Assembly (NCBI RefSeq): GCF_013618865.1
Contig: NZ_JABSOE010000050.1
Span: forward strand, 1-35,547
Direction: 5' to 3'
From: Phocaeicola faecicola
GTDB taxonomy: Bacteria > Bacteroidota > Bacteroidia > Bacteroidales > Bacteroidaceae
DNA length: 35,547 nucleotides
The notes under the pieces are model-generated. The model was given only the letters and a program-made list of their open reading frames with translations. It did no database searches and had not been told where the DNA came from. Shown here piece by piece: positions 25,775 through 35,437 of the stretch. Every line of letters begins with the position of its first letter. Positions within the stretch are counted from its first letter, which is position 1. The position numbers and the translations under genes are program-made.

Positions 25775-26854
25775 ATGTACAACAATACTTTTGGCAATCT
25801 GTTCCGGCTTACCAGTTTCGGGGAGTCGCACGGAAAAGCAATCGGAGGCGTCATCGACGGACTGCCCTCGGGAATTGCAATCGACATGGATTTCATACAG
25901 CAGGAGCTCGACCGGCGCCGGCCGGGGCAGTCGGCTATCACAACGTCACGCAAGGAGGCGGACCAAGTGGAACTGCTCTCAGGTGTATACGAAGGGGTAT
26001 CTACGGGATGTCCCATCGGTTTTGTGGTATGGAATACCAACCAGCATTCCAATGATTACGACAACATGAAGGAGGTCTTCCGCCCTTCGCATGCCGACTA
26101 TACTTATACACAGAAGTATGGTATCCGGGACCACCGGGGAGGCGGACGCTCTTCGGCACGGGAAACCATTGCACGGGTGGTGGCAGGAGCCATTGCAAAA
26201 CTGGCACTCAGACAGCTGGGCGTGCAGATTACGGCCTTTACGGCACAGGTGGGAAAATTTGCCCTCGATAAGGATTACTCCAGCTACGACCTCAGCCTGG
26301 CCGAACAGAACCCGGTACGCTGTCCCGATCCGGAACTGGCCCGGGAAATGGCCGACTATATCTACCGCATCAAGGGAGAGGGAGATACCATCGGAGGTAT
26401 CATCGGCTGCGTGATAAAGGGTTGCCCTATCGGACTGGGACAGCCGGTTTTCGGAAAACTTCATGCCGCCCTGGGGCAGGCCATGCTCAGCATCAATGCC
26501 GTGAAAGGTTTTGAATACGGACAGGGATTCGGGCACATGGAAGAAAGAGGCAGTCAGCAGAACGATATCTTCTACAACCACGACGGGAAAATAGACCTGA
26601 GAACCAACCGTTCGGGAGGTATTCAGGGCGGTATCAGCAACGGCCAGGACATCTACTTCCGGGTAGCTTTCAAGCCGGTGGCTACGGTACTCATGGAACA
26701 ACCGACGGTGGACATCCATGGTAATGAAACGGTACTGAAGGCCAGAGGACGGCACGACCCCTGCGTACTGCCCCGTGCGGTACCGGTAGTGGAAGCCATG
26801 GCGGCCATGACTCTGCTCGACTATTACCTGCTGGATAAGGCCAGCCGGCTGTAA
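25775..26854 (+). CDS. aroC: Chorismate synthase
   Basis: 359 residues from ATG 25775, where the family's N-terminus begins ([19 protein letters not shown]). It removes phosphate from EPSP to give chorismate, using reduced FMN. Signatures present: GESHGKA (16-22), [30 protein letters not shown], and the C-terminal [21 protein letters not shown] region (kept in short blocks). Length matches the family. The M20 peptidase gene follows 53 bp later in the same direction. It belongs to the same pathway as aroE at 7.8 kb but is not in the same operon. Confidence 0.97.
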   Translation: MYNNTFGNLFRLTSFGESHGKAIGGVIDGLPSGIAIDMDFIQQELDRRRPGQSAITTSRKEADQVELLSGVYEGVSTGCPIGFVVWNTNQHSNDYDNMKEVFRPSHADYTYTQKYGIRDHRGGGRSSARETIARVVAGAIAKLALRQLGVQITAFTAQVGKFALDKDYSSYDLSLAEQNPVRCPDPELAREMADYIYRIKGEGDTIGGIIGCVIKGCPIGLGQPVFGKLHAALGQAMLSINAVKGFEYGQGFGHMEERGSQQNDIFYNHDGKIDLRTNRSGGIQGGISNGQDIYFRVAFKPVATVLMEQPTVDIHGNETVLKARGRHDPCVLPRAVPVVEAMAAMTLLDYYLLDKASRL

Positions 26855-26907
26855 CCGGAGCCTTTCATCCACCTAATGAATTAATCTAACCAACCACAAT
26901 AAATATC

Positions 26908-28269
26908 ATGGAAATAAAACAATACATACAAGCCAACGAACAGCGCTTCCTGGAAGAACTGTTCAGTCTGATCCGAATCCCGAGTATCAGTGCTCTTCCC
27001 GAGCATAAAGATGACATGCTGGCCTGTGCCGAACGATGGAAACAGCTGCTGCTGGAAGCCGGTGCTGACGAAGCACACGTCATGCCATCGGCAGGTAACC
27101 CGCTGGTATATGCCGAAAAAAGAGTCTCACCCGACGCACCGACCGTACTCATATACGCACATTACGACGTAATGCCGGCCGAACCGCTGGAACTCTGGAA
27201 GAGTCAGCCTTTTGAACCGGAAGTACGCGACGGACGCATCTGGGCGCGCGGAGCCGACGACGACAAAGGTCAGTCGATGATACAGGTCAAGGCATTCGAA
27301 TACCTGGTAAAGGAAGGAGCCTTGACGCACAATGTAAAATTCATCTTCGAGGGTGAAGAGGAAATCGGTTCTCCGAGCCTGAACGCCTTCCTGAAAGCGC
27401 ACAAGGACCTGCTGAAGGCCGACGTGATTCTGGTATCCGATACCAGTATGCTGGGTGCCGACCTTCCCTCACTGACCACTGGACTGCGGGGACTGGCTTA
27501 CTGGGAAATTGAGGTGACCGGTCCGAACCGTGACCTGCACTCCGGACATTTCGGAGGTGCCGTAGCAAACCCCATCAATACGCTGTGCAGCATGCTGGCA
27601 CAAGTAATTGACGAAGACGGACGCATCACCATTCCGCATTTCTACGACGATGTGGAAGAGGTACCGGCCGAAGAACGGGAAATGATCGCTCACATTCCGT
27701 TCGATGAAAAGAAATACATGGAAGCCATCGGAGTAAAGGCACTGAAAGGAGAAAAGGGATATTCTACCCTGGAACGCAACAGTTGCCGTCCTTCCTTCGA
27801 CGTATGTGGCATCTGGGGAGGCTATACCGGAGAAGGTTCGAAGACCGTACTCCCGTCGAAAGCCTATGCCAAGGTATCCTGCCGACTGGTTCCGCACCAG
27901 AACCACGAAAAGATTTCACAGTTGTTCGTAGATTACTTCACCCGGCTGGCTCCCGAATACGTACAGGTAAAGGTAACTCCGATGCACGGAGGAGAAGGAT
28001 ATGTCTGCCCGATTACCCTGCCGGCATACAAGGCTGCCGAAAAGGGATTTACCGAGGCATTCGGCAAAAAACCGCTGGCAGTGCGCCGTGGGGGAAGTAT
28101 TCCGATCATCAGTGATTTCGAACAGATACTGGGTATCAAGACCGTACTGATGGGCTTCGGACTGGAAAGTGATGCCATCCATTCTCCGAATGAGAATTTC
28201 TCACTCGATATTTTCCGGAAAGGAATCGAAGCCGTAGTAGCCTTCCATAAGGCTTACGGCACGATGTAA
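26908..28269 (+). CDS. M20 family dipeptidase/metallopeptidase
   Basis: 453 residues, cytosolic (no signal peptide). Zinc-binding and catalytic residues of the M20 family are visible: His85 and Asp87 in YAHYDVMPAE, the shared Asp in RGADDDKGQ (about 117), the catalytic/zinc Glu pair in FEGEEEIGS (about 149-151), Asp in LVSDTSML, and the C-terminal His in MGFGLESDAIHSPNE. The dimerisation domain has DLHSGHFGG. Relatives are annotated as dipeptidases (carnosinase-like) or acetylornithine-deacetylase-like proteins; the substrate is not set by sequence. A 16-bp stem-loop follows. Confidence 0.92.
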   Translation: MEIKQYIQANEQRFLEELFSLIRIPSISALPEHKDDMLACAERWKQLLLEAGADEAHVMPSAGNPLVYAEKRVSPDAPTVLIYAHYDVMPAEPLELWKSQPFEPEVRDGRIWARGADDDKGQSMIQVKAFEYLVKEGALTHNVKFIFEGEEEIGSPSLNAFLKAHKDLLKADVILVSDTSMLGADLPSLTTGLRGLAYWEIEVTGPNRDLHSGHFGGAVANPINTLCSMLAQVIDEDGRITIPHFYDDVEEVPAEEREMIAHIPFDEKKYMEAIGVKALKGEKGYSTLERNSCRPSFDVCGIWGGYTGEGSKTVLPSKAYAKVSCRLVPHQNHEKISQLFVDYFTRLAPEYVQVKVTPMHGGEGYVCPITLPAYKAAEKGFTEAFGKKPLAVRRGGSIPIISDFEQILGIKTVLMGFGLESDAIHSPNENFSLDIFRKGIEAVVAFHKAYGTM

Positions 28270-28324
28270 ACCATCCGGCCGGTAACCGGACAACGGTCGG
28301 ACAGATCAGTTGTCCGGATACCAA

Positions 28325-28374
28325 ACGAAGCGTCCTGCAGATGTGCTTTTACAAGCCACTGCAGGACGCTTCGT
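28325..28374. terminator. Long stem-loop between convergent genes, probable bidirectional terminator
   Basis: A perfect 16-bp inverted repeat ACGAAGCGTCCTGCAG (28325-28340) / CTGCAGGACGCTTCGT (28359-28374) with an 18-nt loop. It lies after the M20 gene and after the convergent glucosaminidase gene. The plus-strand tail is only moderately T-rich (CATTTCATTCT), so termination strength is uncertain. Confidence 0.65.
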
Positions 28375-28477
28375 CATTTCATTCTATCTATCTTACTTAC
28401 TTACACGTAATATCTCCGTACTTTCAGTCCGTACCGTTCACCGCCCCTCTCCTGCTCTCTTCTCTTCACGAAAGCAA

Positions 28478-29365
28478 TCAGCGCAGGCGCAAGATATCTC
28501 CCACACTCGGTGCCGGAGCATCGGCCTTCATCTTGTTCAGCTTATACAACCGGTCCAGACGGATACCGAACATCTGGGAAATCGAATACATCGAATCTCC
28601 GGCACGTACCACATACACGATATGGTCTTTCGTAGCCCGGCGACGCTTCTGCTCCAGATACACGATCTCTCCTCCCTGAAATTCATAATCCTTGGGCAAG
28701 TCGTTGTAGGTACGCACCTTGCGGCGGTGAATGTCAAACTCCTTCCCGATACTCTTGAACGTGTCCCCCTTGCGGGCAATGATGTACAGCAGTTCATTGG
28801 CCAGATAAGGTTGGTGCGGATTCGGGAACTCTTCTGCCCACTTCAATCCTCCCTTCCGGTCGTACTGGTCAAGGTCATATAGTTCGATGATATTGATCAG
28901 ACGGGTCGCATAGCGGGGATCGGTCGCATATCCGGCCTTCTTCAGTCCCTTTGCCCACCCTTCATAATCCGTAATCTTCAGACGGAACAGAAAGGCATAA
29001 CGGGCCCCCGAACGCAGAAACTTGGAATGGTCACGGTACGAATCACGCGCATGTTTATAGGCGCGGAAACACTCGTTGGGCGCATCGTCATTGTGTCTGA
29101 CCGAAGGTCCGTCCCAGGAACCTCCACATTTGATTCCGAAGTGATTGTTCGACTTGCGGGCCAGCAGGCTCTTTCCGGCCCCCGATTCCAGCAGTCCCTG
29201 CGCCAAGGTAATACTGGCAGGAATGCGGTAATGCTTCATCTCATCGACTGCAATACCGCGATATTTCTTGATATAATCTTCATATGCCTTGTTGCGCGAC
29301 TGTGCCGAAACCGACAGGACGGTGCAGCACAACCCCGCACATATCAGCCAATTAAAAAATTTCAT
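28478..29365 (-). CDS. N-acetylglucosaminidase (FlgJ/GH73-type) with two LysM domains
   Basis: 295 residues from ATG 29365; the open frame extends further upstream but this start gives the signal peptide (FFNWLICAGLCCTVLSVSAQ) and follows a full promoter. The GH73 glucosaminidase domain (about 30-170) has the catalytic Glu60 in LAQGLLESGAGKS and the fold markers NNHFGIKC and AGYATDPRYA. Two LysM peptidoglycan-binding domains follow: 193-237 (YIIARKGDTFKSIGKEF) and 249-295 (YVVRAGDSMYSISQMF), with a basic linker KRRRATK. It should cleave the glycan strands of peptidoglycan in the periplasm, in cell separation or remodelling. Confidence 0.94.
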   Translation of the reverse strand: MKFFNWLICAGLCCTVLSVSAQSRNKAYEDYIKKYRGIAVDEMKHYRIPASITLAQGLLESGAGKSLLARKSNNHFGIKCGGSWDGPSVRHNDDAPNECFRAYKHARDSYRDHSKFLRSGARYAFLFRLKITDYEGWAKGLKKAGYATDPRYATRLINIIELYDLDQYDRKGGLKWAEEFPNPHQPYLANELLYIIARKGDTFKSIGKEFDIHRRKVRTYNDLPKDYEFQGGEIVYLEQKRRRATKDHIVYVVRAGDSMYSISQMFGIRLDRLYKLNKMKADAPAPSVGDILRLR

Positions 29366-29388
29366 ACAACTATTTTTAGTGAGACGTA

Positions 29389-29420
29389 CAAAGATAAAAT
29401 ATTCAGATAAAAAAAACAAA
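29389..29420 (-). promoter_or_regulatory. Complete Bacteroidetes promoter for the glucosaminidase gene
   Basis: On the minus strand TTTG (29417-29420), 20 bp, then TATCTTTG (29389-29396): an exact match to the -33/-7 consensus and spacing. The start codon is 23 bp beyond the -7 box, so the leader is short. It is the best-formed promoter in the window and fixes the start at 29365. Confidence 0.75.
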
Positions 29421-29448
29421 TATGCTAGGAAATCCCAATTCTTTTCTT

Positions 29449-29456
29449 TATATTTG
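29449..29456 (+). promoter_or_regulatory. -7 promoter box for cdd
   Basis: TATATTTG matches TAnnTTTG, 23 bp before the cdd start at 29480. Because it overlaps the upstream alternative ATG (29456), the later ATG is the likely start. It is divergent from the glucosaminidase promoter. Confidence 0.5.
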
Positions 29457-29479
29457 TGTATAAACATGAAACAACACCC

Positions 29480-29959
29480 ATGAAGGAAGTAAAAATTGAA
29501 ATATGCATCCGTTCCCTTCAATATGAAGAACTAAACGAAACTGACCGGAAACTGATTGACATGGCTAAGGAAGCCACCCATCGCAGTTATGTTCCCTATT
29601 CCCATTTCTCGGTAGGCGCTGCCGCTTTGCTGGAAAACGGAAAGATTATTACGGGAACCAACCAGGAAAATGCGGCTTATCCGTCGGGAATCTGTGCGGA
29701 ACGCACTACGTTATTTTATGCTAATTCCGAATATCCCGACCAGGCAGTCGATACATTGGCCATTGCGGCACGAAGCCAGTCCGGATACCTGGACCGGCCG
29801 ATTCCTCCCTGCGGTGCATGCCGGCAGGTATTGCTCGAAACAGAGCAGCGTTATGGAAAGCCCATGCGGATTTTACTATATAGCAAAAACGAAATTTATC
29901 TGGTAAACGGTACGAAGGACCTGTTACCACTTTCCTTTGGAGGAGAATTTTTAGATTAA
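29480..29959 (+). CDS. cdd: Cytidine deaminase
   Basis: 159 residues from ATG 29480. It deaminates cytidine and deoxycytidine to uridine and deoxyuridine for pyrimidine salvage. The zinc site is complete: Cys72 and catalytic Glu74 in SGICAERTT, and Cys111/Cys114 in PPCGACRQVL. The N-terminal YVPYSHFSVGAA and substrate loop NQENAAYPSG are typical of the tetrameric, one-domain enzyme. An N-terminal extension of about 20 residues is seen compared with the Bacillus enzyme. A terminator follows 24 bp after the stop. Confidence 0.96.
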   Translation: MKEVKIEICIRSLQYEELNETDRKLIDMAKEATHRSYVPYSHFSVGAAALLENGKIITGTNQENAAYPSGICAERTTLFYANSEYPDQAVDTLAIAARSQSGYLDRPIPPCGACRQVLLETEQRYGKPMRILLYSKNEIYLVNGTKDLLPLSFGGEFLD

Positions 29960-29982
29960 CCCTGATTTCCTTCATACACTTT

Positions 29983-30034
29983 CCCCTCACAAGCCTCTGT
30001 TCTTACACATGCTTGTGGGGGGATACTTTTTTTT
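29983..30034 (+). terminator. Rho-independent terminator after cdd
   Basis: A 12-bp stem CCCCTCACAAGC / GCTTGTGGGGGG (one G-T pair) with a 16-nt loop, then ATAC and an eight-T run. Confidence 0.85.
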
Positions 30035-30234
30035 GTCAGGCGGGAGATTCAGACGGAAAAATAACAAAGTGGGGAATAATTAAGGAGAGGATAAAAAGAG
30101 GGGAAAAGAGGTGGGAAAAAAGAAGTAAGGAGAAAGAAGTGAAGAATAAAAGGCAAAGGAAACCAGGACAAAGAAAAAAGGTGAAGAAGGGCAGAAATAA
30201 AAAACAGAAATGAGCAAAGCAAAGATAAGAGCAA
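30035..30234 (+). other. Purine-only-biased noncoding tract between cdd and the ABC-F gene
   Basis: About 190 bp whose plus strand is almost all A and G (for example GGAGAGGATAAAAAGAGGGG), with very few pyrimidines from about 30056. A Lys/Arg-rich frame runs through it but has no conserved features, so I treat it as noncoding. Both flanking genes end towards it, each with its own terminator. Confidence 0.5.
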
Positions 30235-30285
30235 ACAAAAAAAGAGCCGTTCCGGCCCGGTTTCCCGGTTGCCCGAACAGCTCTT
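30235..30285 (-). terminator. Rho-independent terminator after the ABC-F gene
   Basis: On the minus strand a stem AGAGCTGTTC / GAACGGCTCT (one G-U pair), with a GC-rich interior, is followed by TTTTTTTG. Confidence 0.8.
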
Positions 30286-30311
30286 CCTTATGCGATATCC
30301 GCAGTCTTTTA

Positions 30312-31934
<1,623 letters not shown>

Positions 31935-31964
31935 TTATATACCTAGTTTAAATAATTATTTTTG

Positions 31965-31972
31965 CAAAGATA
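31965..31972 (-). promoter_or_regulatory. -7 promoter box for the ABC-F gene
   Basis: TATCTTTG on the minus strand, 33 bp before the start codon. A TTCG, one mismatch from TTTG, lies about 20 bp upstream of it. Confidence 0.5.
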
Positions 31973-32291
31973 CGGAAAATAGCTGGAATAACCGAAGTAA
32001 ATCCGATAATAAGCACATTCCGTGTACTTCCCGGAGAGAAAATACCGGACAAAACCGGCATTTATGACAGAAAATCCGAATGCCAGCACCTGTTTTTCAC
32101 CGGAGGACTGGCAAAAAGTCTGACATCATGACATTTTTTCCGTATTTCCCTGCAGAATATCCTGCCAAATCGTCAAGGCACAATTTTTGCTGTCAAAAGA
32201 GCAGGCTTGTTTCCAGACAGCCGCCGGAGGAAAAAGACAGTTCTCATCCGGCTAATATAACCCATGTAAGAATAAATAAAAAAATAACGAT
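31973..32291. other. Divergent regulatory region between ABC-F gene and grpE
   Basis: About 320 bp with no gene. It contains the ABC-F promoter at its left edge, a candidate sigma-54 promoter (32176-32191), an imperfect inverted repeat TGACATCATGACA (32121-32133), and a wider pair GGCATT/AATGCC (about 32058-32083). No CIRCE element (HrcA site) and no good TAnnTTTG box was found before grpE. Confidence 0.4.
32176..32191 (+). promoter_or_regulatory. Candidate sigma-54 (RpoN) promoter for grpE-dnaJ
   Basis: AGGCACAATTTTTGCT matches the -24/-12 consensus TGGCAC-N5-TTGCW at all but the first base, with the required GG-N10-GC spacing (GG 32177-32178, GC 32189-32190). Transcription would begin near 32202, giving a leader of about 90 nt. 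If real, an AAA+ activator is needed; a half-palindrome 43 bp upstream is a candidate site. Confidence 0.5.
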
Positions 32292-32918
32292 ATGAGTACA
32301 GAAGAAAAACTGAATTCCCAGGAGGAAGAAACGGTAAAGAATCAGGAAACAGAAAATATCGCGCAACCGCAGGAACAGCAGGAGCAGGCGGAAGAAACCG
32401 CACAGACTGAAGAAGCCCAGCCGGAAGCCAGTCAGGAAAAGGAACTGACAGCTGAAGAAAAGCTGGCAAAGGAACTGGAAGAAGCTCAAAAGCAGGTTGA
32501 GGAGATGAAAGACAAGTACCTGCGTCTGTCGGCCGAGTTCGACAATTACCGGAAGCGTACGCTGAAGGAAAAAGCCGAACTGATCAAGAACGGTGCGGAA
32601 AAGACAATGGGTGCCATCCTGCCGGTACTGGACGATCTGGAACGTGCGTTGCAGAACATGCAGAAATCCGATGACGTTCAGGCCATCTACGAAGGAGTGG
32701 ATCTGATTATGCAGAAGTTCCTGAAGACACTTTCACACGAAGGTCTTCACAAGATGGAACCTGTAGGCGAAGCGTTCGATACTGATTTCCATGAAGCCAT
32801 TGCACTGGTTCCGGCTCCGGCTGAAGACCAGAAAGGAAAGGTATTGGATTGTGTACAGACGGGTTACAAACTCAACGACAAGGTGATCCGCCATGCTAAA
32901 GTAGTTGTTGCACAGTAA
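32292..32918 (+). CDS. grpE: Nucleotide exchange factor GrpE
   Basis: 208 residues. It promotes ADP release from DnaK. The first 60 residues are a Glu/Gln-rich low-complexity region, then a long coiled coil ([20 protein letters not shown]), and the conserved dimer/beta domain: [55 protein letters not shown], and the C-terminal [18 protein letters not shown]. dnaJ follows after 14 bp, so they form an operon; dnaK is not in the window. The leader carries a candidate sigma-54 promoter. Confidence 0.96.
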   Translation: MSTEEKLNSQEEETVKNQETENIAQPQEQQEQAEETAQTEEAQPEASQEKELTAEEKLAKELEEAQKQVEEMKDKYLRLSAEFDNYRKRTLKEKAELIKNGAEKTMGAILPVLDDLERALQNMQKSDDVQAIYEGVDLIMQKFLKTLSHEGLHKMEPVGEAFDTDFHEAIALVPAPAEDQKGKVLDCVQTGYKLNDKVIRHAKVVVAQ

Positions 32919-32932
32919 GGAGAATACAAATT

Positions 32933-34108
32933 ATGGCTAAAAGAGATTATTATGAAGTATTAGGAGTCGACAAGTCGGCTTCTGAGGCAGAAATAAAGAA
33001 AGCATACCGAAAGAAAGCCATCCAGTATCATCCGGACAAGAATCCGGGCGACAAGGAGGCAGAAGAGAAGTTCAAGGAAGCAGCCGAAGCGTATGAGGTG
33101 CTGAGCAACCCCGACAAGCGTGCCCGTTACGACCAGTTCGGACATGCCGGTGTAGACGGTGCTGCCGGCGGCGCAGGCGGATTCGGTGGATTCGGCGGAC
33201 AAGGCATGTCTATGGATGATATCTTCTCTATGTTCGGTGATATTTTCGGAGGCCACAGCGGCTTCGGAGGTTTCGGAGGCGGAGGCGCTCAGCCACGCCA
33301 GCGGAAATTCCGCGGTTCAGACCTGAGAGTGAAGGTAAAACTGACCTTGAAGGAGATTGCTACCGGCACCGAAAAGAAGTTCAAACTGAAGAAATACGTG
33401 CAGTGCAGCCACTGTCACGGTACCGGTGCAGAAGGAGACGGCGGTGTAGAAACCTGTCCGACCTGTCACGGAACCGGTAGCGTAACCCGCACACAGCAGA
33501 GTATCTTCGGTATGATGCAGACACAGACGGCTTGTCCGCAGTGTGGAGGTGAAGGAAAAATCATCAAGAACAAGTGTAAGGAATGTAACGGCGAGGGTAT
33601 CGTATACGGAGAGGAAGTAGTAACCGTGAAGATTCCGGCAGGTGTAGCCGAAGGCATGCAGGTAACCATGAACGGAAAGGGTAATGCCGGCAAGCACAAC
33701 GGAGTGGCCGGAGACTTGCTGGTACTGATTGAAGAAGAAAAGCATCCGGAACTGATTCGTGACGAGAGCGACCTGATATACAACCTGCTGCTGAGCGTTC
33801 CGACTGCCGCATTGGGTGGTACGGTGGAAATCCCGACCATCGACGGAAAGGCGAAAATCAAGATTGAGCCGGGTACACAGCCAGGCAAGGTACTGCGTCT
33901 GAGAGGCAAAGGATTGCCGAACATCAACAGTTACGGATACAGCACCGGTACGGGAGACTTGCTGGTCAACGTAAGTGTATACATTCCGGAAAAACTGACG
34001 AAAGAAGAACGGCAGGCACTGGAAAAATGGCAGGAATCTGAAAGTTTCAAGCCTAACACCAGTCTGAAGGAGAAAATATTCAAGAAATTCAGAAGCCTGT
34101 TCGACTGA
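32933..34108 (+). CDS. dnaJ: Chaperone protein DnaJ (Hsp40, type I)
   Basis: 391 residues. Domains in order: J domain (4-70, HPD at 33-35) that stimulates DnaK ATPase; Gly/Phe-rich linker (about 75-125); a zinc-finger region with four CxxCxGxG repeats ([32 protein letters not shown]); and the C-terminal substrate-binding domain with the end [13 protein letters not shown]. Length and arrangement are those of a full bacterial DnaJ. It is cotranscribed with grpE. A long inverted repeat follows at 34137. Confidence 0.97.
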   Translation: MAKRDYYEVLGVDKSASEAEIKKAYRKKAIQYHPDKNPGDKEAEEKFKEAAEAYEVLSNPDKRARYDQFGHAGVDGAAGGAGGFGGFGGQGMSMDDIFSMFGDIFGGHSGFGGFGGGGAQPRQRKFRGSDLRVKVKLTLKEIATGTEKKFKLKKYVQCSHCHGTGAEGDGGVETCPTCHGTGSVTRTQQSIFGMMQTQTACPQCGGEGKIIKNKCKECNGEGIVYGEEVVTVKIPAGVAEGMQVTMNGKGNAGKHNGVAGDLLVLIEEEKHPELIRDESDLIYNLLLSVPTAALGGTVEIPTIDGKAKIKIEPGTQPGKVLRLRGKGLPNINSYGYSTGTGDLLVNVSVYIPEKLTKEERQALEKWQESESFKPNTSLKEKIFKKFRSLFD

Positions 34109-34136
34109 TTTTGTCGACTGAAATAAAAGAGATTGC

Positions 34137-34202
34137 ATTAACGCAGTTTTTTACTGATTGCAAGAAGTTTCAATTCTTAAATCTGTAAAAATCTGCGTTA
34201 AT
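34137..34202. repeat. Long imperfect hairpin after dnaJ, possible interspersed repeat
   Basis: Two 23-nt arms (34137-34159 and 34180-34202) are inverted copies with only two mismatches; both include ATTAACGCAG or its complement. An inner hairpin AAGAA/TTCTT fills the loop. The right side also shows an 11-bp direct periodicity (AAATCTGTAAA, AATCTGCGTTA, ATTTGCGTTTT). It may terminate dnaJ transcription or be a small repeat family member; it has no clean T-tract. Confidence 0.55.
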
Positions 34203-34239
34203 TTGCGTTTTATGCCATACGAGTTTCTGGGAGTTCCGC

Positions 34240-34247
34240 TATATTTG
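34240..34247 (+). promoter_or_regulatory. -7 promoter box before the small exported protein gene
   Basis: TATATTTG matches TAnnTTTG, with a leader of about 140 nt to the chosen start. A -33 TTTG at proper spacing was not found. Confidence 0.4.
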
Positions 34248-34394
34248 CGTATCACGTATATGAAATGAAGAATGCGGTCCTGCCTCAGATACCGATGGAA
34301 GGCCTTGCCTTCAAGGGACTGCTTCATTTGACTTTACGGACAAACACTGACAAGACAAAAGAAGATGAACAGAAAGAGAATCAACAGCAAGAAG

Positions 34395-35045
34395 ATGAAA
34401 ACATTCATAGCTACCCTTATACTGGGGCTCGGATTTCCTCTGATGGCATATTCGCAGGAAGGACAGACCACCTTGACGACGGCTCAGGAGAAAGAAGCAC
34501 AACCCGTGGCAGCCGCACTGCCGCAGGCGTACAGCAAAGACTCGCTTACGGTACCCCTGGCTGCACCCATACCGGCCAACCGGCTGACTCCGGAATTCGG
34601 CATGTATGGCATCTCTCCCTTTGATTACGGCTTTGCCACCTGGGAACTGCACAAGGGCCTGAATGCCTCAGTAGGACTTAACGTCACGTTCAGTCCCAGC
34701 CGGTATGCGCCTTCGGGCGTAGGATTCGGACAGGATGCCGCCTTCATGTATGCAGTCCCTGTCAGCAAGCGTGTCAGTATCGCCGGAGGACTCTATGCCA
34801 GTCACATGGACTGGGGCTTCCTGAGTTATAAGGACGTGGGGATTGCCGGTGTGGCGGCCTTCAAAGTAAACGAACGGATCAGTATTTATGCATACGGAAA
34901 CAAATCGCTGATGCCGCAGCGCATGCCTTATTATTATCCCCTTCCCTACTTCAGTACGGACAAGCTGGGAGGTATGGTCAACTTCAAGCTGGGAGAAAGT
35001 GCTTCCATCAGCATCGGCGTGGAAGGCAGAAGATACAGTTATTAA
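34395..35045 (+). CDS. Hypothetical exported protein, probable small outer-membrane beta-barrel
   Basis: About 216 residues from ATG 34395, which directly starts a signal peptide (FIATLILGLGFPLMAYS); ATG 34365 adds ten basic residues and is possible. After a polar, Gln/Ala-rich segment, residues about 60-216 show alternating hydrophobic/aromatic strands (ASVGLNVTFSPS, DAAFMYAVPVSKRVSIAGGLYAS, GVAAFKVNERISIYAYGN, GGMVNFKLGESASISIGVEG) ending in RRYSY, a C-terminal aromatic as in barrel proteins. No family is recognised. It stands alone between two noncoding regions and is followed by a terminator. Confidence 0.75.
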   Translation: MKTFIATLILGLGFPLMAYSQEGQTTLTTAQEKEAQPVAAALPQAYSKDSLTVPLAAPIPANRLTPEFGMYGISPFDYGFATWELHKGLNASVGLNVTFSPSRYAPSGVGFGQDAAFMYAVPVSKRVSIAGGLYASHMDWGFLSYKDVGIAGVAAFKVNERISIYAYGNKSLMPQRMPYYYPLPYFSTDKLGGMVNFKLGESASISIGVEGRRYSY

Positions 35046-35066
35046 TATTGCTCACTACATAAATAG

Positions 35067-35114
35067 AGGCGCATCCGACTCGGAAAGAAACGAGGAAGGT
35101 GCGCCTTGTTTTTT
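35067..35114 (+). terminator. Rho-independent terminator after the exported protein gene
   Basis: A stem AGGCGCA (35067-35073) / TGCGCCT (35100-35106) with an inner CTCG/CGAG helix is followed by TGTTTTTT. Confidence 0.82.
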
Positions 35115-35280
35115 AAGGCAAATCCTGAAAGAAGAGGCGCGGTTCACTTGCTATTTCCTTGAAACTTGCATATCCGACCGACGGCTGCTCACCGAACGCC
35201 TTGTGCATGAGCGACAGTGGTTTATTCTTTGAAAGCCCCCGGAACAAACGGTATCGGATACCTTTCTTATTATGCAGACA
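35113..35280 (-). pseudogene. Possible C-terminal gene remnant
   Basis: On the minus strand about 55 codons stay open to a TAA at 35113-35115 without an upstream start codon until a stop at the other end; only an internal ATG is present. The frame reads RYRLFRGLSKNKPLSLMHKA then FGEQPSVGYASFKEIASEPR then LFFQDLP, which has protein-like composition. I do not recognise it. It lies between the terminator of the exported gene and the transposase end, so it may be a relic of a gene broken by the insertion sequence. Confidence 0.3.
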
Positions 35281-35307
35281 ATTTGTTTGATAATCATCTT
35301 AACGCTG

Positions 35308-35391
35308 CGGTTTCATTAATTTGCGACGCGGATTAATAAAACCACAGTGCGGATTCACAGAATCACATAACGGATTGATTTTCCTTTCAGC
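35308..35391. repeat. Four 21-bp direct repeats starting CGGWTT
   Basis: CGG(A/T)TT occurs at 35308, 35329, 35350 and 35371, exactly 21 bp apart. Only the first six to eight bases are well kept (CGGATTNA); the third unit also holds a small palindrome GATTCACAGAATC. Noncoding, just outside the transposase end. Confidence 0.45.
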
Positions 35392-35437
35392 CGCTTTTTT
35401 CTTTCCGACGGCGGCTGTGTAATAGACATTATATAGA

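Noticed and set aside
30013..30213. Open frame of 66 codons, very rich in Lys, Arg and Glu
   Set aside because: It is a by-product of the purine-only tract (AAA, AAG, GAA, AGG codons), starts inside the cdd terminator and shows no domain or ribosome site.
34265..34624. 119-codon open frame before and across the exported protein gene
   Set aside because: It overlaps the signal peptide and first part of the exported protein in another frame, and its own product has low-complexity Lys/Glu and no signal or motif.
35388..35417. CAGCCGC / GCGGCTG hairpin as terminator of the transposase gene
   Set aside because: On neither strand is it followed by a T-tract, so I kept it only as a note under the transposase fragment.
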